Made by a program: the position numbers and the translations under genes. The notes under the pieces are model-generated. The model made no database searches, was not told where the DNA came from, and was given only the letters and a program-made list of their open reading frames with translations. This document shows, one piece after another, positions 24,474 to 33,768 of a stretch of 55,906 nt of DNA (positions are counted from its first letter, which is position 1; the number at the start of each line of letters is the position of its first letter). The DNA is from Magnetococcales bacterium. Its GTDB lineage: Bacteria; Pseudomonadota; Magnetococcia; Magnetococcales; UBA8363. The stretch lies in contig JADGCN010000010.1 in NCBI GenBank assembly GCA_015228975.1, positions 1 through 55,906 on the forward strand, in the 5' to 3' direction.

Positions 24474-26489
24474 ATGAAACGTAGAAGCCTTTTGCAAGTT
24501 TTGGCCATATCCGCCGGAAGCCTCCTGGTCCACCTTCCCTTGGCGATCGCCACAGAGGACAAAAGGCTGGTCCGCATGGCGACGATCGAGTCGGATAGCG
24601 ATGGGACGCGCCTTGTGTTCCAGGTCGATGCCGACATGACCACCAACGGCTTCATGCTCGACCGTCCCGACCGAGCGGTATTGGATTTCATTGGGGCACC
24701 ACTGGTTATCAACCCGGGTTTGAGCAACTTTTCCAATGCCCTGGTCAAAAAGATCCGTTACGGGGATCAGGGTGCGAAGAGTAGCCGACTGGTCCTCGAT
24801 CTGGTTCAGCCGGCAAAACTGGAAACATCGTACACGACGAATACCGAAGGCGGTCGGGAATGGATCGTCCGCCTGAAACCGACATCCGGGGCACCCGCTG
24901 CGGTGGCGACAACAGCACCATCCCCGGCTACCGCATCGACGCACGACTCCCCGATCATGGAACAGCCGCAGCCCGCCCTACCCCGGGAGGCCGCCCCGGC
25001 CAATACCAACAAAAGGGTCAGTCTGACGGTCAAGGAATTGCGGCAGGAGGGGGAAACGATCCATATTCTTTTCGCGGCCAATGGACCGATTCATCACAAG
25101 GGGTATGTTCTCCAGGGTCCAGAGCGCGGAGTAATTGATTTTTTTGATATTTCCTCTTCCAACCTGGACAAGATACGTTCCTTCCGTAATGAGTTCGTCA
25201 AAGGGGTCCGGATTGGCCGTCCCTTTGCCAATGGAACCCGGGTCGTATTCGATTGCCAAACCTCGGTGAATCTGAATTTAAGCATTTCCAAGCCCCGGGA
25301 TGGGCAGGGTGAGGAGTTGCTGTTGCGCCTTGCGCAAAACAGCGGCACCCTTGCAAAAGTTGAAGACAAACAGCCCGTCGCGGTCGCCAGCGAACCCAAA
25401 GCGGAACTTCCCCGGGAAACACCTCCGCAACACGTTGAGACGGCGCCGCCATCGCCGCCACCGCCCCCGGAACTTGAAGAAACGGAAGCGGTTTCACCGA
25501 ACACCTCTGCGGTATCCGCATTCGATTCCAGCCTGAACAAACACCTGGCTGATCGGGGTGGGGAAAGCCCATCCCAAATGACCACCAATCCCCTCGCGCC
25601 CGCAGAGCAAGGGGATACGCTCAAAAACCGCCCTCTCCCGCCCGCCGATCCAAGTCCAGCCGGAAGCCAGGAGCGTGGTGCCGCCATCCTCCCTGGCCAA
25701 CAGGGTGATCTGGCCCAGAGAAAAAATCCGTGGCCAACGATTGCCCGTGAGGAAACGGAAATCCACCGCAGGAATGGCAACACGATCATCATGATCGACC
25801 CGGGGCATGGTGGTATTGATCCCGGGGCCATTGGTCGCGGGGGAACACGGGAGAAAGACGTCACCCTGGCCGTTGCCAAACGCCTGTTTCACAAGCTGAA
25901 TGGCCACCAAGGGTGCCAGGTTATCCTGACTCGCAATGAGGATCGTTTCCTGACGCTGAGAAACCGTATCGCCCTGGCGCGAAATGTCCGGGCCGATTTA
26001 TTCCTGAGTTTACACGCCGATGCCTATCGCGACTCGCGCATCCATGGGGCATCGGTATTTTGCCTGGCCGATGGGGCACAGATCATCGTCGATGAAAAAG
26101 ATCAGCAACTGGCACATCGGGAAAACTCCTCCAGCGATTTGCAAACCGTCGCCAGTAGTGGCGATAACCAGGATTCACTGCTGGAGTTTTTGCAAATGGA
26201 ATCCATCAAACGGGTTTCCATCGCCGAAAGTCTGCAATTCGGCCATAAGCTGATCCAATCCTTAAGCTCCCAGCCCGGTATCACGATTCACTATCCCCGG
26301 GTCAAACGGGTCAACTTTCTGGTCCTGAAAAATCCGGGGATTCCATCGTCGCTGGTCGAGATGGCCTTTTTGTCCAACCACGTCGATGAACGCCGCATGG
26401 TCAACAACGATTACCAGGAACGGGTTGCTCAGGGACTGGCCACGGGTATCTGCAAGTTTTTCCAGATGTCACCCACCAGCAAGACTTGA
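24474..26489 (+). CDS. amiC: N-acetylmuramoyl-L-alanine amidase with two AMIN domains (AmiC-type)
   Basis: A periplasmic zinc amidase that splits septal peptidoglycan during daughter-cell separation. A signal peptide (residues 1-27) is followed by an AMIN domain (about 32-140) and a Pro/Ala-rich linker. A second AMIN-like domain (about 180-285), a long disordered Pro/Glu-rich linker (about 290-430) and the Amidase_3 catalytic domain (about 440-665) complete it. Zinc and catalytic elements are DPGHGG, TREKDV, SLHADA and the glutamate of SSLVEMAFLSN. The inserted helix DSLLEFLQMESIKRVS matches the autoinhibitory element released by EnvC/NlpD-like activators. Two AMIN domains are more than the usual one. 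It lies next to tamB. Confidence 0.93.
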   Translation: MKRRSLLQVLAISAGSLLVHLPLAIATEDKRLVRMATIESDSDGTRLVFQVDADMTTNGFMLDRPDRAVLDFIGAPLVINPGLSNFSNALVKKIRYGDQGAKSSRLVLDLVQPAKLETSYTTNTEGGREWIVRLKPTSGAPAAVATTAPSPATASTHDSPIMEQPQPALPREAAPANTNKRVSLTVKELRQEGETIHILFAANGPIHHKGYVLQGPERGVIDFFDISSSNLDKIRSFRNEFVKGVRIGRPFANGTRVVFDCQTSVNLNLSISKPRDGQGEELLLRLAQNSGTLAKVEDKQPVAVASEPKAELPRETPPQHVETAPPSPPPPPELEETEAVSPNTSAVSAFDSSLNKHLADRGGESPSQMTTNPLAPAEQGDTLKNRPLPPADPSPAGSQERGAAILPGQQGDLAQRKNPWPTIAREETEIHRRNGNTIIMIDPGHGGIDPGAIGRGGTREKDVTLAVAKRLFHKLNGHQGCQVILTRNEDRFLTLRNRIALARNVRADLFLSLHADAYRDSRIHGASVFCLADGAQIIVDEKDQQLAHRENSSSDLQTVASSGDNQDSLLEFLQMESIKRVSIAESLQFGHKLIQSLSSQPGITIHYPRVKRVNFLVLKNPGIPSSLVEMAFLSNHVDERRMVNNDYQERVAQGLATGICKFFQMSPTSKT

Positions 26490-26532
26490 GATTTTCTCCC
26501 ATAGCGGGCCCAACAAGGGGACGCCCTTTGTC

Positions 26533-29500
26533 ATGACAGAGAGCCAAACATCCGTCCCGTCCCCTGCGCCCGACAACAATCCATCGCACCAAAGCAGCAC
26601 GCGACATGGGCATCGTCGTATCCTGATCGTTGTACTGGTCCTTCTCCTCATACCCGTTTTGCTGGTCCTCCTTCTCAGGCTGGATAGCGCCCAGCGGATC
26701 GTCACCACGTTCGTCAACCGCCTTGCAGCCCCCTATGGACACGTATCGGGCCTGAGAGGGGAGTGGCCTCAGGGCATGCGCATTGAAAAGGTGGTATTGT
26801 CCGATGCCCGGGGACCCTGGCTGGAGGCTTCCGGCATTCACCTGAAGTGGTCTTTATGGCGATTCCAGACCCCCGCCCCGGATGCCCCTCGTGTGGATAT
26901 CCGGCATCTATCCCTCCAGCGCATTCCAGAATGGAACGCCGCCACCAGCACCTCCCCCCTGCCCTTGGCGATCCCCTGGGATTGGTTCGTTCGTCACCTG
27001 AACATCCAAACCTTGCGCCTGGGTGACGCATGGCTACCCGGAGGGGCCGTCCTGACAGTACGGGGAAGAGATACCGCGACACCAGAACATCCTTTCCAAT
27101 TCGAGGGATCATTCCAAGAAGTGGGGCGACATCCAGCCCAAGCGACCTTTGCCATCATCGTACCCCGTTCCCTGGATACGGTTGGCATTCGCATGGCGGT
27201 CGTGGAGCAAGCCTTCCTTCCGGTATCGGGGCCATGGCGTCTGACAGCCCGGGTTTTCCGTCCCTGGAGCCGGCCACAGGCGATTGTTTCACTCCAGAGT
27301 GACCACCTGACATCCGCCCACTTCCAGCTTCACAACGTGCGTGCCCACATGCGCCTCCGACCGGGACCGCATGAAAGCGTGGGTTACTCCCTGCTCGCAT
27401 CCGCCAACGACATCGGCATCGACAACGGGGGCGATGCCGTCACGATCACCCATCCGTTCGTATCGTTGAACGCCCACCCGGAACAGGGGCCGTTATGGGT
27501 CATTGAGAACCTGGCATGGGAGGAATCCCGGGGCCGCAATGGGACGGCCTCCGGCACCTGGGATCCAACCCGTCAGCAAGGACGCATCGCCTTCACGGGG
27601 AAAGCCAACCTGGAGAAGGCGGAACTGGCCACTTTCATCCCACGGATACCCCCCGGATTGTCAGGGAATCTTCAATATTCGGGGGTAGCCGATCTGAACC
27701 AGGCTGCCAAAACCATTCATTTCCGTATTCGATCCCGAGGCAATCGCCTGACGGGATGGCCCGAAACCGTGACCCCCTGGATTGGCGATCACCCCGGATT
27801 CCTTGCCAAAGGAATTTTCATCCCGGGGGAGAAACTTGAATTGCCACTCATTCGGTTCCAGGGCCAAGCGTTTTCCCTATCGGGAAAGACCCATATTCAA
27901 CTGCCCTTGGGTCATTTTTCCGCGCAGGCCCGCGCCCGGGTCACCGACCTTTCACCCTTATCCCACCTCACCGGATTGCAACTGGCGGGTCAGTACACCC
28001 TTCAGGCGCAAGCGGGCGGTCCCTGGTCCGATCCGTGGGTCAACCTCCTCGGGCGTGGTGAGCAGATGCGGGCAGGTCACTCCAAGGTGGAATCCCTGGA
28101 GGCCGCCATCCAGGTGAAAAATGTGTTTTCCGTGGCACGCGGCGACTTTCAAGCAACCCTTCATGCCAACAAAGAGCGTCTCACCCTGGGAGGGCGGGCA
28201 CAGTGGCGGGAACGGGACGCGACACTCCAGTTCGATCACCTCGTCCTCACGGGACCGCGTGCGAAAATAACCGGACAGGGTAGCGTGCCCCTGAAATCCT
28301 TGGTACCTGACGGGCATCTGAGCGGCACCCTGGAATCCCTGGCGGCACTCAAGCCTTGGCATGGTCAGGAATGGACGGGTCGGGTCGCGGTTGATGTCAG
28401 CTTGTCGGCCAACGGGCGAACCAAAGGTTATCTCAATGCCAGCGATCTCGCAGGAACGTTTGGAGGGTTGGATAAGGGAGAAGTTCGCTGGGATGTTCCG
28501 ATGGATCCCCGACACGGAAAGTTGACCACCGACATCACGCTGCACAATTTCAAATCCCCCCGAGTTGCGCTGCAACGGGTGGAAATCCACGGCGAGGGCA
28601 ACCCGGAAGAGATGCATTTCAATCTTTCCGGCGCTGGCCGGGCCGTCAAATCGTTTGTTCTCAGTGCCCGTGGCAAACTTTTCCCCAAAGACCAGGGTGG
28701 CAGGCTTCTCCTGTCCAACCTGGAGGGGAAAATAGATAGCGAACGGTTCCTGCTGCAAAAGCCGTGGATGGTCACCCTGACCCGGGACAAACTGCGCACC
28801 TCGCAACTCGATATCACCCTGGCGCAAACCCGGATAACCGGGAGTCTGGAACGGGATGCGAAAAAGATCGATGGCCAATGCCTCATCCACGGGGATGTGA
28901 CCCTGTTGCATCGGCTCGGTTTGCTTCCCGTTGGCGGGGAGATGACCTTGGCCGCCAACGTGCGGGGCACACCGACCGCCCCGGATCTGGATATGACGCT
29001 ACGTGGAAAAAACCTTCGTGACCAGGCCCAACGTTGGCGCTCACTGCCCCCCCTTGGACTCGTGGGGCGGGTACGGGTTACGCAAGGGAAACAGGCCCAT
29101 ATCGACCTGGACGCAACCGGCCTGGGAAAAACCCCGGTGCATCTGACCGGAGAGTTGCCACTCCGTCTGGGCTTCGATCCCCTGGTGCTGCAACTGGCAA
29201 CCCACGACCCTTTATCAGTCCACCTGGACGCCACCCTGGCGCTGTCGGATCTGGCCGTATGGTTGCGTCTGGGTGAAGAACACCGTTTCCAGGGTGATCT
29301 GCGGACAACGCTTCAGGCCAGCGGTTCTTTGAATCAACCGCGCCTTGAGGGCACCCTGGAAATGGTCAAAGGGACGTATGAGAATTCGGACCTGGGAACC
29401 GTTTTCAAGGATATCCTCCTCAAGGCCCGGGCCAATGGTAAAGAGGTCACCATCGACCAAATCACCCTGTCCGACGGCCATTCGGGACAAATCCATGCCC

Positions 29501-30483
29501 GGGGTCGCTGGCTGTTGGACCGGGATAGCAATTTTCCTTTGCAGATCAGCATGAACTTGAACCAAGCCAGGATACTGAACCGGGAAGATACCAAGGCCAC
29601 CCTGAACGGCCAACTCAACCTGGAAAGTTCCCTGGACTCCCTTGACATTCGCGGCAGCCTCACCGCGCAGCACACCAACTATCAACTCAACGATCTACAG
29701 AGCAGACAGGAGCTGCGTGTTGTCAACACCAGGAAAATGCGTTCATCCAAGCAGGCCAAAGAGACGATCCACAACGCCATGTCGGCCAAATTGGATATCC
29801 AGCTCGCCTTTCCCGGTCACACCTACATCACAGGGCGGGGATTGAACTCGGAATGGCATGGCAATCTTCATGTTCAAGGTACGATGCAAGAACCGAGCAT
29901 CGACGGCATACTGGAAATGGAACGGGGTCATTTGTTTTTTGGCAACCGGCGCTATGCGTTGAAAAAAGGCAGCATCACCTTTGATGGCCGCTACCCGACC
30001 ACCCCCAACATGGATGTGGAGGCGGTTTCCCGGACGCGCAACCTGGAAATCACCGCCAACCTGGAAGGTCCGGTGACCAATCCCCGACTAAAATTTTCCA
30101 GTGATCCCTCGTTGCCGGAAGATGACATCCTGGCCAATCTTTTGTTTGGTCGCCCCGCCAACGCCATTACGCCAGCCCAAGCCATCAAACTGGCCACCAC
30201 CATCCAATCCTTGCGCTCCGGTGGCCCTGGTATCGTCGATGATATCGGCCAGCGTCTGGGGATTGACCAGCTCGACTTCAAAGGGGATTCCGTGGAAACC
30301 GGTACCATCAACGCCGGGAAATACATCACGGACAAGATTTACCTGGAAGTGCAAAAGGGGATAAAAACCGATGCGGATCGCATCACTCTGGAATACGGAC
30401 TGACCCCGGAAATTTCTCTCCAAACCGGGGTGGACGCCAAATCCAATACGGACATTGGCATCCTGTGGAATAAAGATTATTAA
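26533..30483 (+). CDS. tamB: TamB/AsmA-like inter-membrane protein (DUF490)
   Basis: A very large (1316 residues) protein with one N-terminal membrane anchor (about residues 30-50, RILIVVLVLLLIPVLLVLLL). A long periplasmic beta-rich groove follows, and a C-terminal DUF490 domain ends in LQTGVDAKSNTDIGILW with an aromatic last residue. TamB-family proteins span the periplasm and move phospholipids, working with the Omp85 protein TamA; no tamA is in the window. The ATG at 26533 places the anchor correctly; the reading frame is open back into amiC but that overlap is a shadow. The stop codon TAA is part of the outer arm of the palindromic element at 30480-30631. Confidence 0.92.
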   Translation: MTESQTSVPSPAPDNNPSHQSSTRHGHRRILIVVLVLLLIPVLLVLLLRLDSAQRIVTTFVNRLAAPYGHVSGLRGEWPQGMRIEKVVLSDARGPWLEASGIHLKWSLWRFQTPAPDAPRVDIRHLSLQRIPEWNAATSTSPLPLAIPWDWFVRHLNIQTLRLGDAWLPGGAVLTVRGRDTATPEHPFQFEGSFQEVGRHPAQATFAIIVPRSLDTVGIRMAVVEQAFLPVSGPWRLTARVFRPWSRPQAIVSLQSDHLTSAHFQLHNVRAHMRLRPGPHESVGYSLLASANDIGIDNGGDAVTITHPFVSLNAHPEQGPLWVIENLAWEESRGRNGTASGTWDPTRQQGRIAFTGKANLEKAELATFIPRIPPGLSGNLQYSGVADLNQAAKTIHFRIRSRGNRLTGWPETVTPWIGDHPGFLAKGIFIPGEKLELPLIRFQGQAFSLSGKTHIQLPLGHFSAQARARVTDLSPLSHLTGLQLAGQYTLQAQAGGPWSDPWVNLLGRGEQMRAGHSKVESLEAAIQVKNVFSVARGDFQATLHANKERLTLGGRAQWRERDATLQFDHLVLTGPRAKITGQGSVPLKSLVPDGHLSGTLESLAALKPWHGQEWTGRVAVDVSLSANGRTKGYLNASDLAGTFGGLDKGEVRWDVPMDPRHGKLTTDITLHNFKSPRVALQRVEIHGEGNPEEMHFNLSGAGRAVKSFVLSARGKLFPKDQGGRLLLSNLEGKIDSERFLLQKPWMVTLTRDKLRTSQLDITLAQTRITGSLERDAKKIDGQCLIHGDVTLLHRLGLLPVGGEMTLAANVRGTPTAPDLDMTLRGKNLRDQAQRWRSLPPLGLVGRVRVTQGKQAHIDLDATGLGKTPVHLTGELPLRLGFDPLVLQLATHDPLSVHLDATLALSDLAVWLRLGEEHRFQGDLRTTLQASGSLNQPRLEGTLEMVKGTYENSDLGTVFKDILLKARANGKEVTIDQITLSDGHSGQIHARGRWLLDRDSNFPLQISMNLNQARILNREDTKATLNGQLNLESSLDSLDIRGSLTAQHTNYQLNDLQSRQELRVVNTRKMRSSKQAKETIHNAMSAKLDIQLAFPGHTYITGRGLNSEWHGNLHVQGTMQEPSIDGILEMERGHLFFGNRRYALKKGSITFDGRYPTTPNMDVEAVSRTRNLEITANLEGPVTNPRLKFSSDPSLPEDDILANLLFGRPANAITPAQAIKLATTIQSLRSGGPGIVDDIGQRLGIDQLDFKGDSVETGTINAGKYITDKIYLEVQKGIKTDADRITLEYGLTPEISLQTGVDAKSNTDIGILWNKDY

Positions 30484-30631
30484 ACCGCAGCTATCTTGGG
30501 ATGTGTAGTTATTGTCATCCTCGCGAAAGCGGGGATCCAGAGGACCTTCCTACCTCCCCTGACTTTCTGGATTCCCGCTTTCGCGGGAATGACACTGGAA
30601 AACTACGTTTCCCGTGTTGGTTGCGGTTTAA
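30480..30631. repeat. Nested palindromic element (MITE/REP-like), copy A
   Basis: The outer arms TTAAACCGCA (30480-30489) and TGCGGTTTAA (30622-30631) bracket further arms GTAGTT/AACTAC. The 28-bp arms 30514-30541 and 30566-30593 are complementary with three mismatches and contain CGCGAAAGCGGG. The same core is found at 42259-42344 in the opposite arrangement. The left end coincides with the tamB stop codon. It may also act as a transcription terminator. Confidence 0.75.
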
Positions 30632-30718
30632 CCAGTTTGACGCGTAGCCATTCACAATTTATCATGCCAATTTCGTTTTGGAAATCAAACCTTCCTGTTT
30701 TTTCAAGGATCAAGATTA

Positions 30719-31810
30719 GTGAACGTACCGCTCGATAGCACCCCGGCCAATCGTCCCCTCCCCGTCGATGATGCTGTCTCGGAAATGCTGGAAAAACAGC
30801 TTAAAGAGTTGGCCCACGAAGAGGATGACACACAGGAGTCGGACAAAGACCCGACACACTCATTACGCGAAGAATTGGGCAGCGCCACACTTGTCCAGGA
30901 CAACGTCGATAAACAAGTCGACGATTTTTTCAAGCGTTTGTTCGCCGGCCAGGAAGTCCAGGTGGAAACCTTGCGGCAAGGGGTTCGGGACATCCTGTCT
31001 TCGGTACTGCGGCAGGAGCAGGCCATGTTGGGTTTGACGCTGCTGAACCAGCGGGGCGGCGGCTATCCCGTGCATGCCGTCAATGTATCGACCTTGATGA
31101 TGATCTTTGCCAAATTTCTGGGCGAGCCGCCCCAGCGGATTGAAACATTGGGGCAAGGCGGCTTGTTTCATGATCTGGGCATTACCCGGGTATCCGAGAC
31201 TATCCTGGATAAAACAGGGCCGTTGTCCGTGGGGGAAGTCAAAGCCCTCAACGCCCATGTCCCGGAAACGCTGGCGCTGTTGGACAAACTGGGCATCATG
31301 GATGAATCTGTCCGGCGCATGGCCGCCCAACATCACGAGCGCCTGGATGGTTCCGGTCATCCGCAACGACTCAAGGGAAACGCCATCAGCCTGGAGGGCC
31401 GCATGGCAGCCATCGTCAATGATTTTGAAAATTTGACCGGCCCACGCCCCTACCGCAAATCGTGGCCACACCATGACGCCTTGCGCAACATGATGACCAT
31501 GACAGAACGTCATTACGACAAAATGTTGTTCCAAAAATTTGTCCAATGCGTGGGCGTTTACCCCATTGGGACCATCCTGCGGTTGAAAAACCGCATCGTT
31601 GTCATGGTTGTTGCCAACAACACGACCCACCTGTTGCACCCCATTGTCCGGGTGCTGACCGATTCTTTCGGAAAAATCGTCCCCTATGGCCAGTGGATCA
31701 ACCTGGTCGACAAAAGCAGCGGTCCCGCCTACAAAATTGATGGCCCAACCTCGCCACCGGCGGGAATCGACCCCTTGAAAATACTACGCCAAGGGGTGAA
31801 GCCTGCTTGA
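30719..31810 (+). CDS. HD-GYP domain protein (putative c-di-GMP phosphodiesterase)
   Basis: A 363-residue soluble protein. An acidic, helical N-terminal 110 residues precede an HD-GYP domain (about 115-270). The HD pair is in GLFHDLG, further metal histidines are in HVPETL and QHHERLDG, and RPYR follows. The GYP signature reads HERLDGSGHPQRLKG, with His in place of the usual Tyr. The metal ligands look complete, so hydrolysis of c-di-GMP to GMP is plausible, but the GYP change could affect binding or partner contacts. The C-terminal 90 residues form a beta-rich extension. The GTG start has AAGGA upstream. It is the first gene after palindrome copy A. Confidence 0.85.
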   Translation: MNVPLDSTPANRPLPVDDAVSEMLEKQLKELAHEEDDTQESDKDPTHSLREELGSATLVQDNVDKQVDDFFKRLFAGQEVQVETLRQGVRDILSSVLRQEQAMLGLTLLNQRGGGYPVHAVNVSTLMMIFAKFLGEPPQRIETLGQGGLFHDLGITRVSETILDKTGPLSVGEVKALNAHVPETLALLDKLGIMDESVRRMAAQHHERLDGSGHPQRLKGNAISLEGRMAAIVNDFENLTGPRPYRKSWPHHDALRNMMTMTERHYDKMLFQKFVQCVGVYPIGTILRLKNRIVVMVVANNTTHLLHPIVRVLTDSFGKIVPYGQWINLVDKSSGPAYKIDGPTSPPAGIDPLKILRQGVKPA

Positions 31811-31827
31811 GAAACGGGACAGGGAGT

Positions 31828-33735
31828 TCAATACCGGGCCTTGGTCTGTTGCCGCCGAATTTGCACCATGCTCTCCGATGCGCGCATGGCCAATCCCAGG
31901 GTGGAAATGCCCTTGGCGTTTAACAGTTCTAATAATTTTAAAAAGACTTCCGCCGTCACCCATGCATCGCCCATCGCCGTATGCCGACCGTGTATCGTGA
32001 CCCCAACCCGTTTGGCAATCGCATCCAGGGTGTGATCCGTGTCCTCGCTGTGCAGATAGACCGACAGCAACAACGTATCCAACACCGGATGGTCGAAACG
32101 TATTCCACAACGCGCCTCTTTCATCTGCAAAAAACGCATGTCGAATGCCGCATTGTGGGCCACCAACACCGAATCGCCGACAAAAGATTTAAATTGCGGT
32201 AACACTTCCTCAATAGTCTCCTGACCCACGACATCAGCTTCGGTAATGCCATGGATCCGCGTGGATTCGGCTGGAATGGGACGGCGGGGATTCACCAATC
32301 GTGAAAAGGTTTCACCGCTTAACAGGCGGCCATTGACGATACGCACCCCGGCAATGGCGATGATTTCATCCCCCTTGGAGGGCTGCAAACCGGTGGTTTC
32401 GGTGTCAAAAACGACATAACTTAAACCCGCCAACCCCCTTCCCGCAGTACGCCCCAGGCTATTGAAAGCTACCATCAAGGAAAAATCATAGAATTCGGGG
32501 CGCTCTGGAACAGCCGCCGCCGTACTGGGAACCTGGACTAACGATGGCTTCACCAACATGCGCAACAGCGCACGACCCGCCTGAGAATGCCCGTGGCTGT
32601 TGATTTGGCACCCATTCCGAGTCAAAACATCCCCCAAAGTCACCTCGACCCCCACCATAGTGACCAGTGGCCTTTTTTGCAAGGATTCAAGCACTTCTCC
32701 CTCAATCGGAGATCCCATCCAAGTAAGATCCACACAACCGCTCGGGCCCTCCATCGTAGCTTGGATTTCAATCGTCCCGTTCCCCGAATGCTCACTGACT
32801 GCCCGTACTAAAGCTTCCAAAGTCAACACCATCGAGGAAACATCCGCTTGAATCCACAAACCCTGCCCCACCTCCACCACGGCAAGCCCACTATTTGGAC
32901 CCATCCGCAAAGCCAAACCGGCGATCAAGTCGGAAGTCAACACGTCCACCAAGCGCCCATGCTTCGCCACCATTCCGTGGTCAACCTCTTCAAAAGTAAT
33001 CAAAAAACGATCTTCACCCGCATGACAGTTTGAAAGGGGGCGCATGACACAATCCAACATACCCTTACCACCCACCAGAGGGCAATAAAAGCGCTGTAGG
33101 CCATTCTCTTCCCCCCCTTGCCGCTGAATATCTTTTGCCAACAATATAATAGTCATTTCTACTGGAAATCGCCAGAGCATCCCATACAACGAGCGACCAA
33201 GCCCCAACAAGTCGGAACAATGATGGAAAATCTTTTGGGCTTCGAGATTATACAAAATGATGCTGCCCTGGGCATTGATAACAATCAACCCCACAGGCAA
33301 CTGTTTGATGACCCGTTCCAAAGGTTCCATCCCCCGGTCACAATTCAGTAAGGTTTCCCGGACTTGCCGCTGGGTGCGCACCAGGGATCCCGCCAGGGTG
33401 TGTACCGCATCCGGCAACGATTCCAGCAGGTGATCCTTTGTCAATGCCAGCTCGTGTAACGGGTTGGCGTTGGCCATGATTTCCACACCCTTCACCAGTT
33501 GCGCCATGGGTCGCAGCAATGTCCGGTCCAACCAGAAGGCGATGTGCAGCAATACCCCGCACAAACAAAAGAGCAGCAACAGCACGAGAGCGATCTGTTT
33601 TTGCAGCCATGGCCCCACCGTGGCATCCAACGGGGGCATCCCATTCTGGGAAAACCACGCCATTACCGCAACCGCCCCGGCAACCATCAGGAGGAAAAGA
33701 CCAAAAGCCCCCAAAACTTTGGTCCGCCCACTCAT
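31828..33735 (-). CDS. Membrane sensor fused to a DnaQ-like 3'-5' exonuclease
   Basis: A 635-residue protein. Two membrane helices (about residues 7-28 and 46-69) frame a short periplasmic loop. A HAMP-like linker, a PAS-like domain (about 140-260) and a degenerate histidine-kinase ATPase-like region (about 265-400) follow. A complete DEDDh exonuclease is at the C-terminus: DTETTGL (about 444), HNAAFDMRFL and HTAMGDAW. No phospho-acceptor histidine box is evident, so the sensor half likely controls the nuclease directly. It lies 33 bp after the CBS/nucleotidyltransferase gene and in the actP group. This fused protein recurs beside ActP in other proteobacteria as far as I know. Its nucleic-acid substrate is unknown. 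Confidence 0.85.
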   Translation of the reverse strand: MSGRTKVLGAFGLFLLMVAGAVAVMAWFSQNGMPPLDATVGPWLQKQIALVLLLLFCLCGVLLHIAFWLDRTLLRPMAQLVKGVEIMANANPLHELALTKDHLLESLPDAVHTLAGSLVRTQRQVRETLLNCDRGMEPLERVIKQLPVGLIVINAQGSIILYNLEAQKIFHHCSDLLGLGRSLYGMLWRFPVEMTIILLAKDIQRQGGEENGLQRFYCPLVGGKGMLDCVMRPLSNCHAGEDRFLITFEEVDHGMVAKHGRLVDVLTSDLIAGLALRMGPNSGLAVVEVGQGLWIQADVSSMVLTLEALVRAVSEHSGNGTIEIQATMEGPSGCVDLTWMGSPIEGEVLESLQKRPLVTMVGVEVTLGDVLTRNGCQINSHGHSQAGRALLRMLVKPSLVQVPSTAAAVPERPEFYDFSLMVAFNSLGRTAGRGLAGLSYVVFDTETTGLQPSKGDEIIAIAGVRIVNGRLLSGETFSRLVNPRRPIPAESTRIHGITEADVVGQETIEEVLPQFKSFVGDSVLVAHNAAFDMRFLQMKEARCGIRFDHPVLDTLLLSVYLHSEDTDHTLDAIAKRVGVTIHGRHTAMGDAWVTAEVFLKLLELLNAKGISTLGLAMRASESMVQIRRQQTKARY

Positions 33736-33768
33736 ACCGTGTGACCCATAACGTCCCCCGACATGGCA

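Noticed and set aside
26386-26532. 49-residue N-terminal extension of TamB overlapping amiC
   Set aside because: The overlap is a shadow of the amidase end; the ATG at 26533 places the membrane anchor as expected.
30514-30593. Possible CRISPR repeat pair (CGCGAAAGCGGG arms)
   Set aside because: The copies are inverted rather than direct, there are only two, and no cas gene is present; they belong to a palindromic element.
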